Assembly: GCA_039917655.1 (NCBI GenBank)
Contig: JBDSJC010000038.1
Coordinates: 1 to 60,744, forward strand
DNA: 60,744 nt
DNA from: PNKC01 sp039917655
Lineage (GTDB): Bacteria; Chloroflexota; Dehalococcoidia; Tepidiformales; Tepidiformaceae
Reading direction: 5' to 3'
Shown here: positions 27,259-36,888 of the stretch, piece by piece
Position numbering within the stretch: the stretch's first letter is position 1
Layout of the letters: each line of letters starts with the position of its first letter
Program-made: the position numbers and the translations under genes
Notes under the pieces: generated by a model
The model's database searches: none
Told to the model about the DNA's origin: nothing
Seen by the model: only the letters and a program-made list of their open reading frames with translations

Positions 27259-28857
27259 ATGACTGTTAGCCAATCCGGCGTCGAGCGAAGGCAGGACGTG
27301 TCGCAACTGGTGGCCGAGCTGAAGAGTTCGGGCCTCTTCGGCTGCGATCCCGGACTCATCGAAGTGCGGCAGACACACGCGTCGATCGTCTTCCTCACGC
27401 CAACTGACGTTTACAAGCTCAAGAAACCTGTGGACTTGGGATTCTTGGACTACTCAACCCCTCGCAGGCGAGCCCTGATGGCGAGACGCGAAGTCGACCT
27501 CAACCGCCGGTTGGCACCTTCGGTCTACCTTGGCGTGAAACGATTGGTGCGAGCGACTGATGGCCGCCTCACCTTCGCTGACCGCGGCCCGGCATTCGAC
27601 TACCTGGTGCACATGCGGCGGCTTCCGGATGAGAGGTCACTCGCTGCCCGGGTGGCATCCGGCGAGGCAGGCGAGAGGGAAGTTCGGACGGTGGCGCGGC
27701 GCGTTGCCGAGTTCCACGCGGCCGCGGCGCCAGCCCCAGGACGTTACGGCCGCGCGGCTCTTCTCTGGCGCAACGCCCGCGAGAATTTGGCCAGCCTCGA
27801 TTCTCCCGCAGGCCGCGTGCTTGTTCGACCGATGGGCGAAGAGGTTGGCCAATTCATGCGGGACTTCCTTGGCACTCATAAAGCGGCGCTCGCGGCTCGC
27901 GTGGCTGGGGGGAAGATCAGGGACGGCCACGGGGACCTCCGTTGTGAGCACGTCTATTTCGAGGGCGAAGCAGTTCAGATCATCGACTGCATCGAATTCT
28001 GCTCGCGCTTCCGCTTCGGCGATGTCGCGCTCGACCTCGCGTTTCTGGCGATGGACCTCGCGGCGTCTGGGTTCGCTCCCCTGGCTCGCGCCCTTGTTGA
28101 CGAATATAAGCTTGCCAGCGGCGACGACATCGCTACGTGGATGCCGTTCTACAAGGCCTACCGCGCGACGGTACGGTGCAAGGTGGCGCTCGTGCGGGCC
28201 GGTGAGCCGGAGTTCAGCGTAGGGGAGCGCGATTCTGCTCGCCTGGAGGCAGCACGATACCTGTATGCCGCGCTTCGCTTTGGCCGGGGCGACGAAAGGC
28301 CCTGGTTGGTCGCGGTTGGGGGCCTCACAGGTACCGGCAAGACGACGGCAGCGCGCCTGCTTTCGGCCGTGTTGCCAGCGAGCGTGATCAGCGCGGACGA
28401 GACACGCAAACGGCTCGCTGGCCTTGGTCCGAACCTTCACCGCTATCTGCCCGCCAACGAAGGACTGTACTCGCCTGAGATGAACCGGGCCGTCTACCAA
28501 CAGCTTGTTGAGCAGGCGGAGGCCGCGCTCAGCCGGGGCCAGTGGGTGATCCTCGACGCGACCTACCGCCGGCGGGCCGACCGCGAAGTCTTGCGAGAGC
28601 TGGCCGGGCGCCTCGGCGCGAGATCTCTCTTCGTGGAATGCGACGCTCCGGAGCATGTCGTGCGGGCGCGGCTAGCCGGCAGGGAGGCCCGCGGAGGCGA
28701 CCCGTGGTCAGACGGGAGGTGGGAAACCTATTGTTCGCAGCGCGTCTCGTTCGAACCGCTCTCCGGGCCGGAGCACTCCGACTCTGTCGTTCTGCCCACC
28801 GTGCTAGGCTGCATGGAACAGGCGAACCTGGTTCTGCAAAGGCTCGGATCCATGTGA
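27259..28857 (+). CDS. Aminoglycoside phosphotransferase-like/P-loop kinase fusion
   Basis: A 532-residue two-domain protein. Residues about 1-340 form an APH/choline-kinase-like domain with the Brenner-type catalytic loop 'DGHGDLRCEHVYF' and the metal-binding 'QIIDCIEF'. Residues about 350-530 form a P-loop kinase with Walker A 'GLTGTGKTT' (about 355-363) and a following 'ISADETRKRL'. The layout is that of widespread AAA_33-type fusion proteins whose substrate is unknown. Resistance to aminoglycosides is not implied. Start ATG 27259 is preferred over a long upstream extension. The ribosome site is weak. Confidence 0.8.
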   Translation: MTVSQSGVERRQDVSQLVAELKSSGLFGCDPGLIEVRQTHASIVFLTPTDVYKLKKPVDLGFLDYSTPRRRALMARREVDLNRRLAPSVYLGVKRLVRATDGRLTFADRGPAFDYLVHMRRLPDERSLAARVASGEAGEREVRTVARRVAEFHAAAAPAPGRYGRAALLWRNARENLASLDSPAGRVLVRPMGEEVGQFMRDFLGTHKAALAARVAGGKIRDGHGDLRCEHVYFEGEAVQIIDCIEFCSRFRFGDVALDLAFLAMDLAASGFAPLARALVDEYKLASGDDIATWMPFYKAYRATVRCKVALVRAGEPEFSVGERDSARLEAARYLYAALRFGRGDERPWLVAVGGLTGTGKTTAARLLSAVLPASVISADETRKRLAGLGPNLHRYLPANEGLYSPEMNRAVYQQLVEQAEAALSRGQWVILDATYRRRADREVLRELAGRLGARSLFVECDAPEHVVRARLAGREARGGDPWSDGRWETYCSQRVSFEPLSGPEHSDSVVLPTVLGCMEQANLVLQRLGSM

Positions 28858-29308
28858 GCCGCGTTGCCCTTCGGGTCGATGGCTGACGCGTTGGCTGACC
28901 GCCAGACCTGCCGCGTTAACAAATCTCGAAACAGCAGGCCCCAGACTTCAAGAACACGCCGGTTCGCGAAACCACACTTCCTGAGACTTGATGGCCCGAC
29001 GCTCCATGGGGCTCGGCAGTCTCGTGAGCAAGAAACCGAGACTCGATTCCAGCGGAACCTGCTGCGGTAAGTCGACCCCCAAAGACCGACGACCTAGTCG
29101 TCAATGCCTTTGGTGAGGTGCCGGATGTCAATCCCGGAACACGCAAATCGGCACCCGTTGGCGATTGCCTGGATCGGTCCCTCCGGCCCCAAGGGCGGTT
29201 GGCCCGAACGGCCCGCCACAAAGGGACCAGTGGCCCTATTGCCAGACCTCGGCCTCGAGTTCACTTCGGGAAGAGCCCAGGAGATCGTGATTGCCGAAGG
29301 GGTGACTG
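28858..29308. other. Intergenic region before the histidine kinase gene
   Basis: About 450 bp with no gene I can support. It contains a 6-3-6 inverted repeat, GACGAC-CTA-GTCGTC (29088-29102), of unknown role. An open frame at 29104-29352 has no ribosome site and overlaps the kinase start, so I treat it as chance. Confidence 0.5.
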
Positions 29309-30109
29309 GTGACGTGCAAGACCATTCCCGCTCGATCGCTGGCAGCGACTAGCCCCACCGCTACGCTTGATCGCTCCATCGCGAGGAGAGCCGACCGCGC
29401 CGACAAGGCACAGATTGATCTGCTGACGCGCGTCGTTCACGACCTGGGCAGCCCTCTCACCGTGGTCAAGGGCAATGTCGCTGCGATCCGTCGGTTCCTG
29501 GAGCAGCAACACATCTGGTCGGAGGAACTCTCGCAACGCGAGGACGACGTCGAGGTCGCGGTCGAGTGGATGCTGGCCCTGCGAGAAGAGTTGCTTGCCT
29601 CAAGCCGTAGCGAGCAACGAGAACTTGAGCTTGTCCCGCTACATCTGCTGCACCGCTTGCACCGCGTCGTTCGCTGGGCGCAGACAAGTGCTTCCGAGAA
29701 AGGGATTCAACTGACCGAGGAAGATTCCGCGAAAGTCCCTTACGTCATCGGCGATGGAAACGCCGTTCAATCTATCTTCACTAATCTCCTCTCTAACGCT
29801 GTTCGCTACACTCCAGAGGGAGGGGCTATCAGTGTGAAGACCAGCAACGAAGGTGCGCGGCTTACTGTGGAAATCGCAGATACGGGCATTGGTATATCCG
29901 AGCAGGACCAGCAACGTATCTTCGAGCGATTCTATCGAACATCCGCGGCGCAACAGGTAGAGTCGTCCGGGCGCGGACTGGGTCTCGCCATCAGCCGCGA
30001 CCTTGTTTCGGCGCTAGGAGGGACTATCGAGGTCCGAAGCCTGTCCGGCGCTGGTTCCACTTTCAAGGTAACCTTCCCCATGGCGAACATTGCGGACGAA
30101 GAAGTTTGA
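29309..30109 (+). CDS. Sensorless histidine kinase
   Basis: A 266-residue kinase with no membrane or sensor domain. The dimerisation helix carries the phospho-acceptor in 'VVHDLGSPLTVVKGN' (His about residue 44). The ATPase part has the N box 'FTNLLSNAVRYTPEGG', the G1 box 'ADTGIGI', the F-box region 'IFERFYR' and the G2 box 'GRGLGLAI'. GTG 29309 has GAAGGGG six bases before. It probably receives its signal through a partner protein. No response regulator gene is nearby. The usual output would be phosphotransfer to such a regulator. Confidence 0.82.
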   Translation: MTCKTIPARSLAATSPTATLDRSIARRADRADKAQIDLLTRVVHDLGSPLTVVKGNVAAIRRFLEQQHIWSEELSQREDDVEVAVEWMLALREELLASSRSEQRELELVPLHLLHRLHRVVRWAQTSASEKGIQLTEEDSAKVPYVIGDGNAVQSIFTNLLSNAVRYTPEGGAISVKTSNEGARLTVEIADTGIGISEQDQQRIFERFYRTSAAQQVESSGRGLGLAISRDLVSALGGTIEVRSLSGAGSTFKVTFPMANIADEEV

Positions 30110-30239
30110 TCATCAGACAGTGGACTGGACCATCTGCTTAGAGGTGGGCCACACAACCTGGTGCACTGCCAAGATCGACTGGTGAACCGAGAAATCCACA
30201 ACGGGGCTGGTATCGACGACGCTGGAACGGCGGCGGCGA

Positions 30240-31220
30240 TCACCTTGCGAGTATGCGCACCATCTTGAGCAACTCGAGGTCGATACCTCTGGTCCTCCCA
30301 ACCACCTCGTCAAGTGGCGTCATCGCTCCATTGCCGTTAACCCAACCTGCGAGAACACCGTGCCGCCCGGCGAGCAACCCATCCACGGCTGCCGCACCCA
30401 GCCGCGTGCCAAGCAGGCGATCAAAGGGGCTTGGCGTCCCGCCCCGTTGCGAGTGGCCGAGGATCGTCACGCGCAGCTCAAAGCCCAGGCGTTCCTCGTG
30501 CTCGCGGAAGTACTCAGCGAGCCGGGTAGCGTTAAAGTTCGAGCCCTCGGCCACCACAACAATGGCGTGACCCTTCCCGCGGTCGTAACAATCGCTAAGT
30601 TCGCGGGCCACCTCTTCGGGGTCCGTCTCGGCCTCGGGGACAACCACGACCTCCGCGCCGCCCGCGATCCCGGCCATGAGGGCGAGGTAGCCACATTGCC
30701 GTCCCATGACCTCGACGAGAAATGCACGCTCGTGGGAAGTTGCCGTGACTCTTATTCGGTCAATCGCCTCCACGGCAACTGCAAGTGCTGTGTCCACGCC
30801 GATTGTGATATCGGTTCCCACGAGGTCGTTGTCAATCGTCGAGGCTACACCAACGACTGGGAAGCCTGAGCGCGCGAGCTCCCAGGCCCCCGTCTGTGAG
30901 CCGTTCCCGCCGATCACCACCAAGCCTTCGATGCCCTGGGCAACGAGCTGCTCAATGGCGCCAGCGCGGGTTGTGGGGAACTGGAATTCTGGACATCTTG
31001 CGGTTCCCAGTATCGTTCCTCCGCGGTGAATCACACCGCTTACGTCGCGAACGCCCAACGGGATAAAGTCGCCGGAGACGAGCCCGCGATAGCCGTGACG
31101 GACGCCGAAAACCTCGCTCCCGGCGTGGATGGCTGTCCGTACCACTGACCGGATCGCGGCGTTCATTCCCGATGCGTCGCCACCGCTTGTGAGCACGCCA
31201 ATGCGCTTCATTCGCGCCAT
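30240..31220 (-). CDS. pfkA: 6-phosphofructokinase
   Basis: A 326-residue phosphofructokinase of the bacterial group A size. It phosphorylates fructose 6-phosphate in glycolysis. Visible motifs are 'GVLTSGGDASGMNAA', the catalytic 'TIDND' (Asp130 as base) and 'MGRQCG', and 'LGHSQRGGTPSPFDR'. The phosphodonor loop reads 'GGNGS' (104-108). E. coli-type ATP enzymes have GGDGS and pyrophosphate enzymes GGDD, so the Mg-binding Asp is Asn here and donor use is uncertain. GGAGG six bases before the ATG supports the start. It stands alone, upstream of a promoter-like sequence. Confidence 0.9.
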   Translation of the reverse strand: MARMKRIGVLTSGGDASGMNAAIRSVVRTAIHAGSEVFGVRHGYRGLVSGDFIPLGVRDVSGVIHRGGTILGTARCPEFQFPTTRAGAIEQLVAQGIEGLVVIGGNGSQTGAWELARSGFPVVGVASTIDNDLVGTDITIGVDTALAVAVEAIDRIRVTATSHERAFLVEVMGRQCGYLALMAGIAGGAEVVVVPEAETDPEEVARELSDCYDRGKGHAIVVVAEGSNFNATRLAEYFREHEERLGFELRVTILGHSQRGGTPSPFDRLLGTRLGAAAVDGLLAGRHGVLAGWVNGNGAMTPLDEVVGRTRGIDLELLKMVRILAR

Positions 31221-31269
31221 ATTCTGCCTCCGGCCAGCCAGGTGGATCCTGGTGGACTCGATTTTGAGC

Positions 31270-31301
31270 TAGTTATCTTTCCATTAATAGCGGTTGTCAC
31301 G
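31270..31301 (-). promoter_or_regulatory. Promoter-like sequence for pfkA
   Basis: Read on the minus strand, GTGACA (−35-like) and GATAAC (−10-like) lie about 17 bases apart in a locally AT-rich stretch, some 50 bases upstream of the pfkA start. The matches are partial. Confidence 0.35.
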
Positions 31302-31392
31302 TGGTCGAGAAACCAGCGCAGAACGTAAACGAGCAGCCGCTGGTACTCGGGCGATTATCGTCCCCTGAACGTCCGACTCTCCGCGTGCGCAT

Positions 31393-32811
31393 TCAGTTCG
31401 GCAGGAGGGAAGCTTCGGCGAAGGCTCGGAGGAACGGCTCCGCAGCGATGCCAACGACGATCACAGCGGCGGCTGATGCCAGTGTCGCGGCAGCAGCCCA
31501 CCGGCCCAGCACTGGCATTGGGCTCGCGAGTTCTCCGAAGTACGCCGGGGCTAGGACCCGGGCGTAGTACGCGATCGACACGACGGTGTTTACGGCAGCC
31601 AACACCGCCAACCATGCGTATCCAGCCTCGATCGCAGCGCCGAAGAGCACCAATTTCGCGAAGAATCCGGCCAGCGGCGGGACCCCGATGAATGACAAGA
31701 AAGCGACCGTCAGGGCGCCTGCGAGCCAGGGCCGAGACTTCGCGAGGCCGTTATACGCGGCAAGCTCGGAGCGCCCCCTCAACTCGCTGACCACCCCGAA
31801 CGCGGCTACGTTGCTGAGAACGTAGGCGAGGAGGAAGAAAAGCAGCGAGGGCAGAGCGAGGGCGCTGCGTTCCAACGCAACGATCGCCATAAGGCCGTAG
31901 CCGGTCTGGGAGACCGCAGACCAGCCCAGCAGCCGGCGGACGTCGTCCTGCGAGAGGGCTGCAAGGTTCCCGAGCGTCATCGTGACGGCCGCGAGAATGG
32001 CGATGAGTGGCCGCCACTCGATGCTGCCGGGCGACAGAGCGAGCACAAAGCGCGCGAGAAAGAGGAAGCCTCCCACCTTGGGGATTGACGTCACGAAGGC
32101 GGCCACCGGCGCCGGCGCTCCCTGGGCCACATCGGGCATCCAGGCATGTGCGGGCACCGCTCCGATCTTGAACGCCAGCGCGAGGACGACCAGGGCTACG
32201 CCAACGATCACCGCAAGGTTGGTCCCGCTGCCTGGTAGCCCCGCCCGGAGGCCGGAAAGCGTGGTGGATCCTGCCAAACCAAACAGGTAAGCCACGCCGA
32301 CCAGCGTGGCCGCGCTTGTGAAGGCGCCCAGCAAGTAGTACTTGATCGCTGCCTCGGAGGCCGGCGACGAGCGGCGGTGGTAAGCGACAAGTACGAAGCC
32401 CGTGGCGGACGAAAGTACCATCGCCATCAGGAACTCCTTGAGGTCGCTGGCCGCAGCAAGGAGGATGGCGCCGAGGGAGGAAAAAAGGAGGATGGTGTAG
32501 TACTCACCGTGGCGCGGATCACCCTTGAACCACGGCACCGAAAGCCCGATGACCACGGCAGTCCCCGCAAGGATTATCAGCTTGGACCAAACGGCCGCGT
32601 AGTCGCGTGCATATGTGTCCGTGAACGTGAGCTGCTCCGGCCCCCAGAGCATTGCGATACTGACAACGCCCGCGGCCGTGACGGCCCCTAAAGCCAACAA
32701 CGCTGCGCCGGCCTGTAGGCGCCGCGGGGCGAAGAGCACGTAGAGGAGAACCACCACTCCACCGACGACAAGAATGATCTCGGGGATGACGTCCGCGGCC
32801 ATTGAGGCCAT
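31393..32811 (-). CDS. nuoN: NuoN-like proton-pumping subunit
   Basis: A 472-residue antiporter-like complex I subunit with about 14 membrane helices. The half-channel lysines are present in 'LAFKIGAVPAHAWMPD' and 'TSIPKVGGFLFL'. The helix-5 glutamate that normally pairs with them is missing: the matching segment reads 'MVLSSATGFVLVAYHRR'. The chosen ATG has GAGGAAAT at seven bases and fits the family length. A longer version beginning at 32949 overlaps the nuoM stop by ATGA and would add 46 unusual residues. It is the last gene of the complex I-like operon. Confidence 0.88.
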   Translation of the reverse strand: MASMAADVIPEIILVVGGVVVLLYVLFAPRRLQAGAALLALGAVTAAGVVSIAMLWGPEQLTFTDTYARDYAAVWSKLIILAGTAVVIGLSVPWFKGDPRHGEYYTILLFSSLGAILLAAASDLKEFLMAMVLSSATGFVLVAYHRRSSPASEAAIKYYLLGAFTSAATLVGVAYLFGLAGSTTLSGLRAGLPGSGTNLAVIVGVALVVLALAFKIGAVPAHAWMPDVAQGAPAPVAAFVTSIPKVGGFLFLARFVLALSPGSIEWRPLIAILAAVTMTLGNLAALSQDDVRRLLGWSAVSQTGYGLMAIVALERSALALPSLLFFLLAYVLSNVAAFGVVSELRGRSELAAYNGLAKSRPWLAGALTVAFLSFIGVPPLAGFFAKLVLFGAAIEAGYAWLAVLAAVNTVVSIAYYARVLAPAYFGELASPMPVLGRWAAAATLASAAAVIVVGIAAEPFLRAFAEASLLPN

Positions 32812-32945
32812 GTCGATTTCCTCATGGTCCACCTGGGCCTGGCCGGCGAAGTGTGAACGAACATCTGGATTACCGGCCGCCCCGGCTCGCCATGCAGGCT
32901 CCGCATCAAGAAGCCAGGCGGCCAGCCCTGTACTCCCTCCCTCGC

Positions 32946-34571
32946 TCATCCGCGCCCCACAAGCGGTCCAGCGAAACTATCGACGACATTCAGCAGCCAG
33001 GCCGGGATGACCCCGATGACGACGACGACCGCAAGAAGTGCGCCAAGCGCCAAGATCTCGACGCGACCGAGTTCGCGGAAGTCCGCCCAGCGGATTGGGA
33101 GGGGTCCGAGGAAGAGCTTTTGGAGCATGCGCAAGAAGAGCGCGGCCGTGATGACGATCCCCACCAGGCCGACGACGGCCAGCGCCGGGTAGACGGCGAC
33201 CGCTCCGACGAAGATTTGGAATTCGGCGACGAATCCCGCCAGGGCGGGGAGTCCCAGGCTCGCGAAGGCGGCGAGCACGGTCAGGCCGGTGAGTGCGCGA
33301 GCGCGGCCAGCAAGGCCGCCATACTCGTCCATTTCGTAGGTCTTCGTCCGCGCGAACAGCGACCCACTGATCAGGAACAGTGCGCCCGTGATCAGCCCGT
33401 GAGCCACCATCTCCACGGTCGCTCCGGTCAGGGCGATGGCCTGGGCGTCGGCGGCTCCAGCGACCGACGCACCGGCCGCTGCCAGCCCGAGCATGACGTA
33501 GCCCATATGGTTGACGCTGGTGTACGCCACCATGCGCTTAAGGTTGGACTGCGCGAGCGCAACGAGGGACCCATAGAGGATCGAAACCACGGCCAGGATG
33601 CCAATGGGAAGGGCAAAGCGTTCGAACGTCCCGGGCATCATCGCCATCAGGATTCGGACGAAACCGTACGTGCCCATCTTCAGCAACACGGCCGCCAGGA
33701 TCGCTGACGCGGGACCCGGTGCATCTACGTGGGCGGGCGGCAGCCAGGTGTGGAAGGGCACGAGGGGCGTCTTGATCGCAAACCCGATGAAGAACCCCAG
33801 GAAAACCAGCGTTGCATAGACGCCCGTCGCGGGCAGGGGCTGCTGCCGGATGATCTCGGCCATGTCAAAGGTTCGCGGCTCGGTAGCGAGGTAGATGCCG
33901 AGGATGGCAAGGAGCAAGGCCAGCGAGCCGGCAAAGGTATACACGAAGAACTTCAGCGCCGAGCGCTGAGCATTGCCATGTCCCCACGCGCCGATCAGGA
34001 AGTACATTCCCACCAGCGAGAGGTCCCAGAAGACAAAGAAGAGAAACAGGTCCAACGCCAGAAAGAGGCCCAGTGATACGCCCAGCAGGAAGAGCATGAG
34101 GGCGAAATAGGGGGCGGCTCGTCCCCTCAGGTCGACAGGGTAAGCAATGGCAACCACGAAGATGAGCGTCGTCATCGCCGCCAGTGGGAGCGAAAGACCG
34201 TCGATCCCAACGCGATAGCCGATCCCCAGTGTGGGGATCCACGAGACGGCTTCCACCTGTTCAAACCCGCCCGTGCCATCGAACCGCAACCACGCTACGA
34301 CCATAAGCAAGAGCGGCACGGCCGCCACGACCGTGGCCACGATCTGCATCGTCCGTTCGTTCGCCCGGCGGGCCACGTCGGCGCGTGAATCCGCGGCCGC
34401 AGTTGAGGGCAGACCGGTTAACGACTCGTCGGCGTGGCCTTCCGGTCCGGCATCCAAAGTCCCCTCGGCCTGTCGCGCTGCTTCCCCGCTGGCGGCAGCA
34501 ACGTGGCGTTTAGGGATAACGGCGAACACGATCGCCGCGACGATAGGGATGAAGATCGCGGCGGTCAGCAA
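32946..34571 (-). CDS. nuoM: NuoM-like proton-pumping subunit
   Basis: A 541-residue antiporter-like subunit. 'IGFAIKTPLVPFHTWLPPAHVDAP' (in part) and 'AAVLLKMGTYGFVRI' carry the conserved lysines. The helix-5 acid is Asp ('FVFWDLSLVGMYFLIGAWG') where NuoM usually has Glu. Between the first and second helices there is an unusual hydrophilic insert of about 55 residues rich in Ala, Glu and Asp. The start is a TTG with GGAGG nine bases before it, 20 bases after nuoL. No ATG fits. Confidence 0.88.
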   Translation of the reverse strand: MLTAAIFIPIVAAIVFAVIPKRHVAAASGEAARQAEGTLDAGPEGHADESLTGLPSTAAADSRADVARRANERTMQIVATVVAAVPLLLMVVAWLRFDGTGGFEQVEAVSWIPTLGIGYRVGIDGLSLPLAAMTTLIFVVAIAYPVDLRGRAAPYFALMLFLLGVSLGLFLALDLFLFFVFWDLSLVGMYFLIGAWGHGNAQRSALKFFVYTFAGSLALLLAILGIYLATEPRTFDMAEIIRQQPLPATGVYATLVFLGFFIGFAIKTPLVPFHTWLPPAHVDAPGPASAILAAVLLKMGTYGFVRILMAMMPGTFERFALPIGILAVVSILYGSLVALAQSNLKRMVAYTSVNHMGYVMLGLAAAGASVAGAADAQAIALTGATVEMVAHGLITGALFLISGSLFARTKTYEMDEYGGLAGRARALTGLTVLAAFASLGLPALAGFVAEFQIFVGAVAVYPALAVVGLVGIVITAALFLRMLQKLFLGPLPIRWADFRELGRVEILALGALLAVVVVIGVIPAWLLNVVDSFAGPLVGRG

Positions 34572-34590
34572 TGCCTCAGTCCTCCGGGAT

Positions 34591-36546
34591 TCACGACTGC
34601 GCCGCCAAAGCAAGAAGTGCCAGAACGGCGATGCTCGCGGCCAGGCCAGAGGCGAGGACCACGTAGTAATGGTGGACGAGACCGGTTTGGAGCCGCCGGC
34701 TTTGCGCGCCAAGGCTGCCGACCGCGCTAGCGGTGCCCTCCACGGCGCCATCGATCCCGGCCTCGTCCGTTGTCCGCGAACCCAGGGCGGCCTGCAAGGT
34801 AGTAGTCGCTACGGCGTGGACGACACCGTCGAACGTCCACTCAACCCTGATCGAGAACAGACGAGATGCGGCCTCCGCCACGTGTCCCACCCCGCGCGCC
34901 CCCGCGTCCACCACAAGGTCATCGAACCGGGCGAGCAGTCGGGAGAGGGTAATAACCGGAGTAACTACAAGCAGACGTGTGGCGGCTGGGAGTCCAAGCC
35001 AATCGGCTGCGGCCTCCTGTACGCCGCCGGGTAGCCCAAGCGTGCCAAGCCGGCGTTGGCGGGCGAACAGCCAGACGGTGCCAAGTGCGAGGACAATCAT
35101 CGCCAGCGAGACCGGCAGTTCCCACGGGGTGGATTGGAAGAGCGCTCCCCCGGTCGCGTCTTCCACGAGGCCATCGACGGCCGGGAGCCAAAGCAGCGAG
35201 AGGCCCAGCGTGGCCGCGGCAAGGACGGCGAGACTACCAACTTCCCAGGCGTTTGGGTGATGCGGGAGAGTCTCCGGGCGCGTGCTGCCGCCGCCGCTGG
35301 TCAGGGGCGTACCGGAGCCGAAGGCGAGGACCTGGTAACGGGTGGCGTAGAACGCGCTGAGAAAGCCGGCGACGAACACTCCGGCGCCGAGCCATGGGGA
35401 GGCGTGTACCCCCGCAGCGACGATCTCCTCCTTGCTCCAGGCGCCGCCAAAGGGCGGAACAGCTGCCAGCGCAAGTGCGGCCACCCCCGATAGCACCGCG
35501 ATGCGAGGCAGTGCCCGGCCGAGGCGCATGCCGGCGAGACTCTGAGTGCCCGAAGCATGGATCGCGACTCCCGCACCCAGGAAGAGCAAAGACTTGAATG
35601 CGGCATGAGTGACCAGGTGCACACCCGCCGCCGCAGTAGACGAGGCACCCACGGCAACGAACATCAGGCCATACTGGGCCGAAGTGGAGCCCGCCAGTGC
35701 GCGCTTGGCGTGCGGTTGGATGCTGGCGACGATACCGCCGGCGATCGCCGTCGCGAGCCCCGTCGCGGCGACGGCTGGCGTGAACCAACCCACCGCATCG
35801 AGCTGAGGCGCAACGCGGATGAGCAGGTAAGCGCCAGCGGCAACCAGGGTGGCCGAGTGAAGGAGAGCGGAGACCGGTGTCGGCCCGGCCATCGCCGAGA
35901 ACAGCCACGGGGAGAACGGCAGCTGCGCGGATTTCGCTGCCGCCGCGAACAGGACACCAGCGGCGATCAGGTTCAACTCCCACCCGCTCGCGCGACCAAC
36001 GTCGGCCAGGGCAAATCCGCCGGTCGCCGCGAACAACGCACCGCCAGCGACATAAAGGCCGAGGTCGCCGACACGCGTGGTGACGAACGCCTGGGCCGCC
36101 GACCGGGCATTATCGGGTTCCCGCCAACCGTGGCCGATCAATGCCCACGACGTAGCTCCGACGAGTTCCCAGGCGGTGAGGAGCATGAGGAAGTCGACGG
36201 CGCAGACCAGCAGGAGCATGGCGCCTGTAAACGCCAGCAGTAGGGTCAGGAGGCGCAGGCGTCCCTCCTTCTCCGTCGCGGCGGCGTAGACGAAGATCGG
36301 GACAGTGATCGCCGGGACGAGGAGCACCATCACCCGGCTGAAGCCCTCGACTGCCAGTCCAGTCCTGATCGCCGGGCTCCAGTCCCAAACCATTGTGGGT
36401 TCGGTCGCCGCAGCCCAACCGCCGAGGGCGAGCGTGCCGAGGAGGGCGGAAACGCCCACCGGGGCGAGACCACGGGGGTGGCCACGGAGCAGGAGGAGGA
36501 GCGCGGAAGCAACGAGGGGCACCAGCGGCAGCGATAGCGCGATCAT
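34591..36546 (-). CDS. nuoL: NuoL-like proton-pumping subunit
   Basis: A 651-residue NuoL homologue with the usual antiporter core and a C-terminal extension containing the long lateral helix and last membrane helix. Key residues appear intact: Glu in 'LTAWELVGATSWALIG', Lys in 'AAAKSAQLPFSPWL', His/Lys in 'HAAFKSLLFLGAG' and Lys in 'AWSKEEIV'. Proton-translocating machinery is therefore retained. It overlaps nuoK by 4 bases (ATGA on the minus strand). Confidence 0.92.
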   Translation of the reverse strand: MIALSLPLVPLVASALLLLLRGHPRGLAPVGVSALLGTLALGGWAAATEPTMVWDWSPAIRTGLAVEGFSRVMVLLVPAITVPIFVYAAATEKEGRLRLLTLLLAFTGAMLLLVCAVDFLMLLTAWELVGATSWALIGHGWREPDNARSAAQAFVTTRVGDLGLYVAGGALFAATGGFALADVGRASGWELNLIAAGVLFAAAAKSAQLPFSPWLFSAMAGPTPVSALLHSATLVAAGAYLLIRVAPQLDAVGWFTPAVAATGLATAIAGGIVASIQPHAKRALAGSTSAQYGLMFVAVGASSTAAAGVHLVTHAAFKSLLFLGAGVAIHASGTQSLAGMRLGRALPRIAVLSGVAALALAAVPPFGGAWSKEEIVAAGVHASPWLGAGVFVAGFLSAFYATRYQVLAFGSGTPLTSGGGSTRPETLPHHPNAWEVGSLAVLAAATLGLSLLWLPAVDGLVEDATGGALFQSTPWELPVSLAMIVLALGTVWLFARQRRLGTLGLPGGVQEAAADWLGLPAATRLLVVTPVITLSRLLARFDDLVVDAGARGVGHVAEAASRLFSIRVEWTFDGVVHAVATTTLQAALGSRTTDEAGIDGAVEGTASAVGSLGAQSRRLQTGLVHHYYVVLASGLAASIAVLALLALAAQS

Positions 36547-36848
36547 CCCTTCAACCGCCTGAGCTTCTCCGTAATGTCGGCGCGGCGGATGCGGTAGACG
36601 TTCGTGACGAGCGCAAATCCCAGCGCCATCTCTACCGCCATAACGGTCATGAAGATGACACCAAGCATCTGCCCCTGAGGATTGCCTCCGGTGGTTCGGC
36701 TCCAGAGGGCGCCTAGAGTGAGGATGGCGGCGTTGATCATCAACTCCAGACCCATCATGAGCATGACGAACGACTGCTGGCTCAAGGCGCCGTACACGCC
36801 GATGCCGAAGAGGGCGGCGGCGACGACCAGGACGGCTTCGAGCGTCAT
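36543..36848 (-). CDS. nuoK: NuoK-like membrane subunit
   Basis: A 101-residue, three-helix subunit of normal length. The two buried glutamates used in proton transfer are present in 'MMGLELMINAAI' and 'VMAVEMALGFAL'. GGGAGG upstream of ATG 36848 sets the start and removes a spurious in-frame extension. The 40-base gap to nuoJ is the widest of the nuoH-nuoL stretch. Confidence 0.92.
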   Translation of the reverse strand: MTLEAVLVVAAALFGIGVYGALSQQSFVMLMMGLELMINAAILTLGALWSRTTGGNPQGQMLGVIFMTVMAVEMALGFALVTNVYRIRRADITEKLRRLKG

Positions 36849-36888
36849 CCCGCGAACCTCCCGGCCAGGCTGGAACGTGGGTGTAGCA

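Noticed and set aside
29104..29352. An 82-codon frame before the histidine kinase
   Set aside because: It has no ribosome site and overlaps the kinase start.
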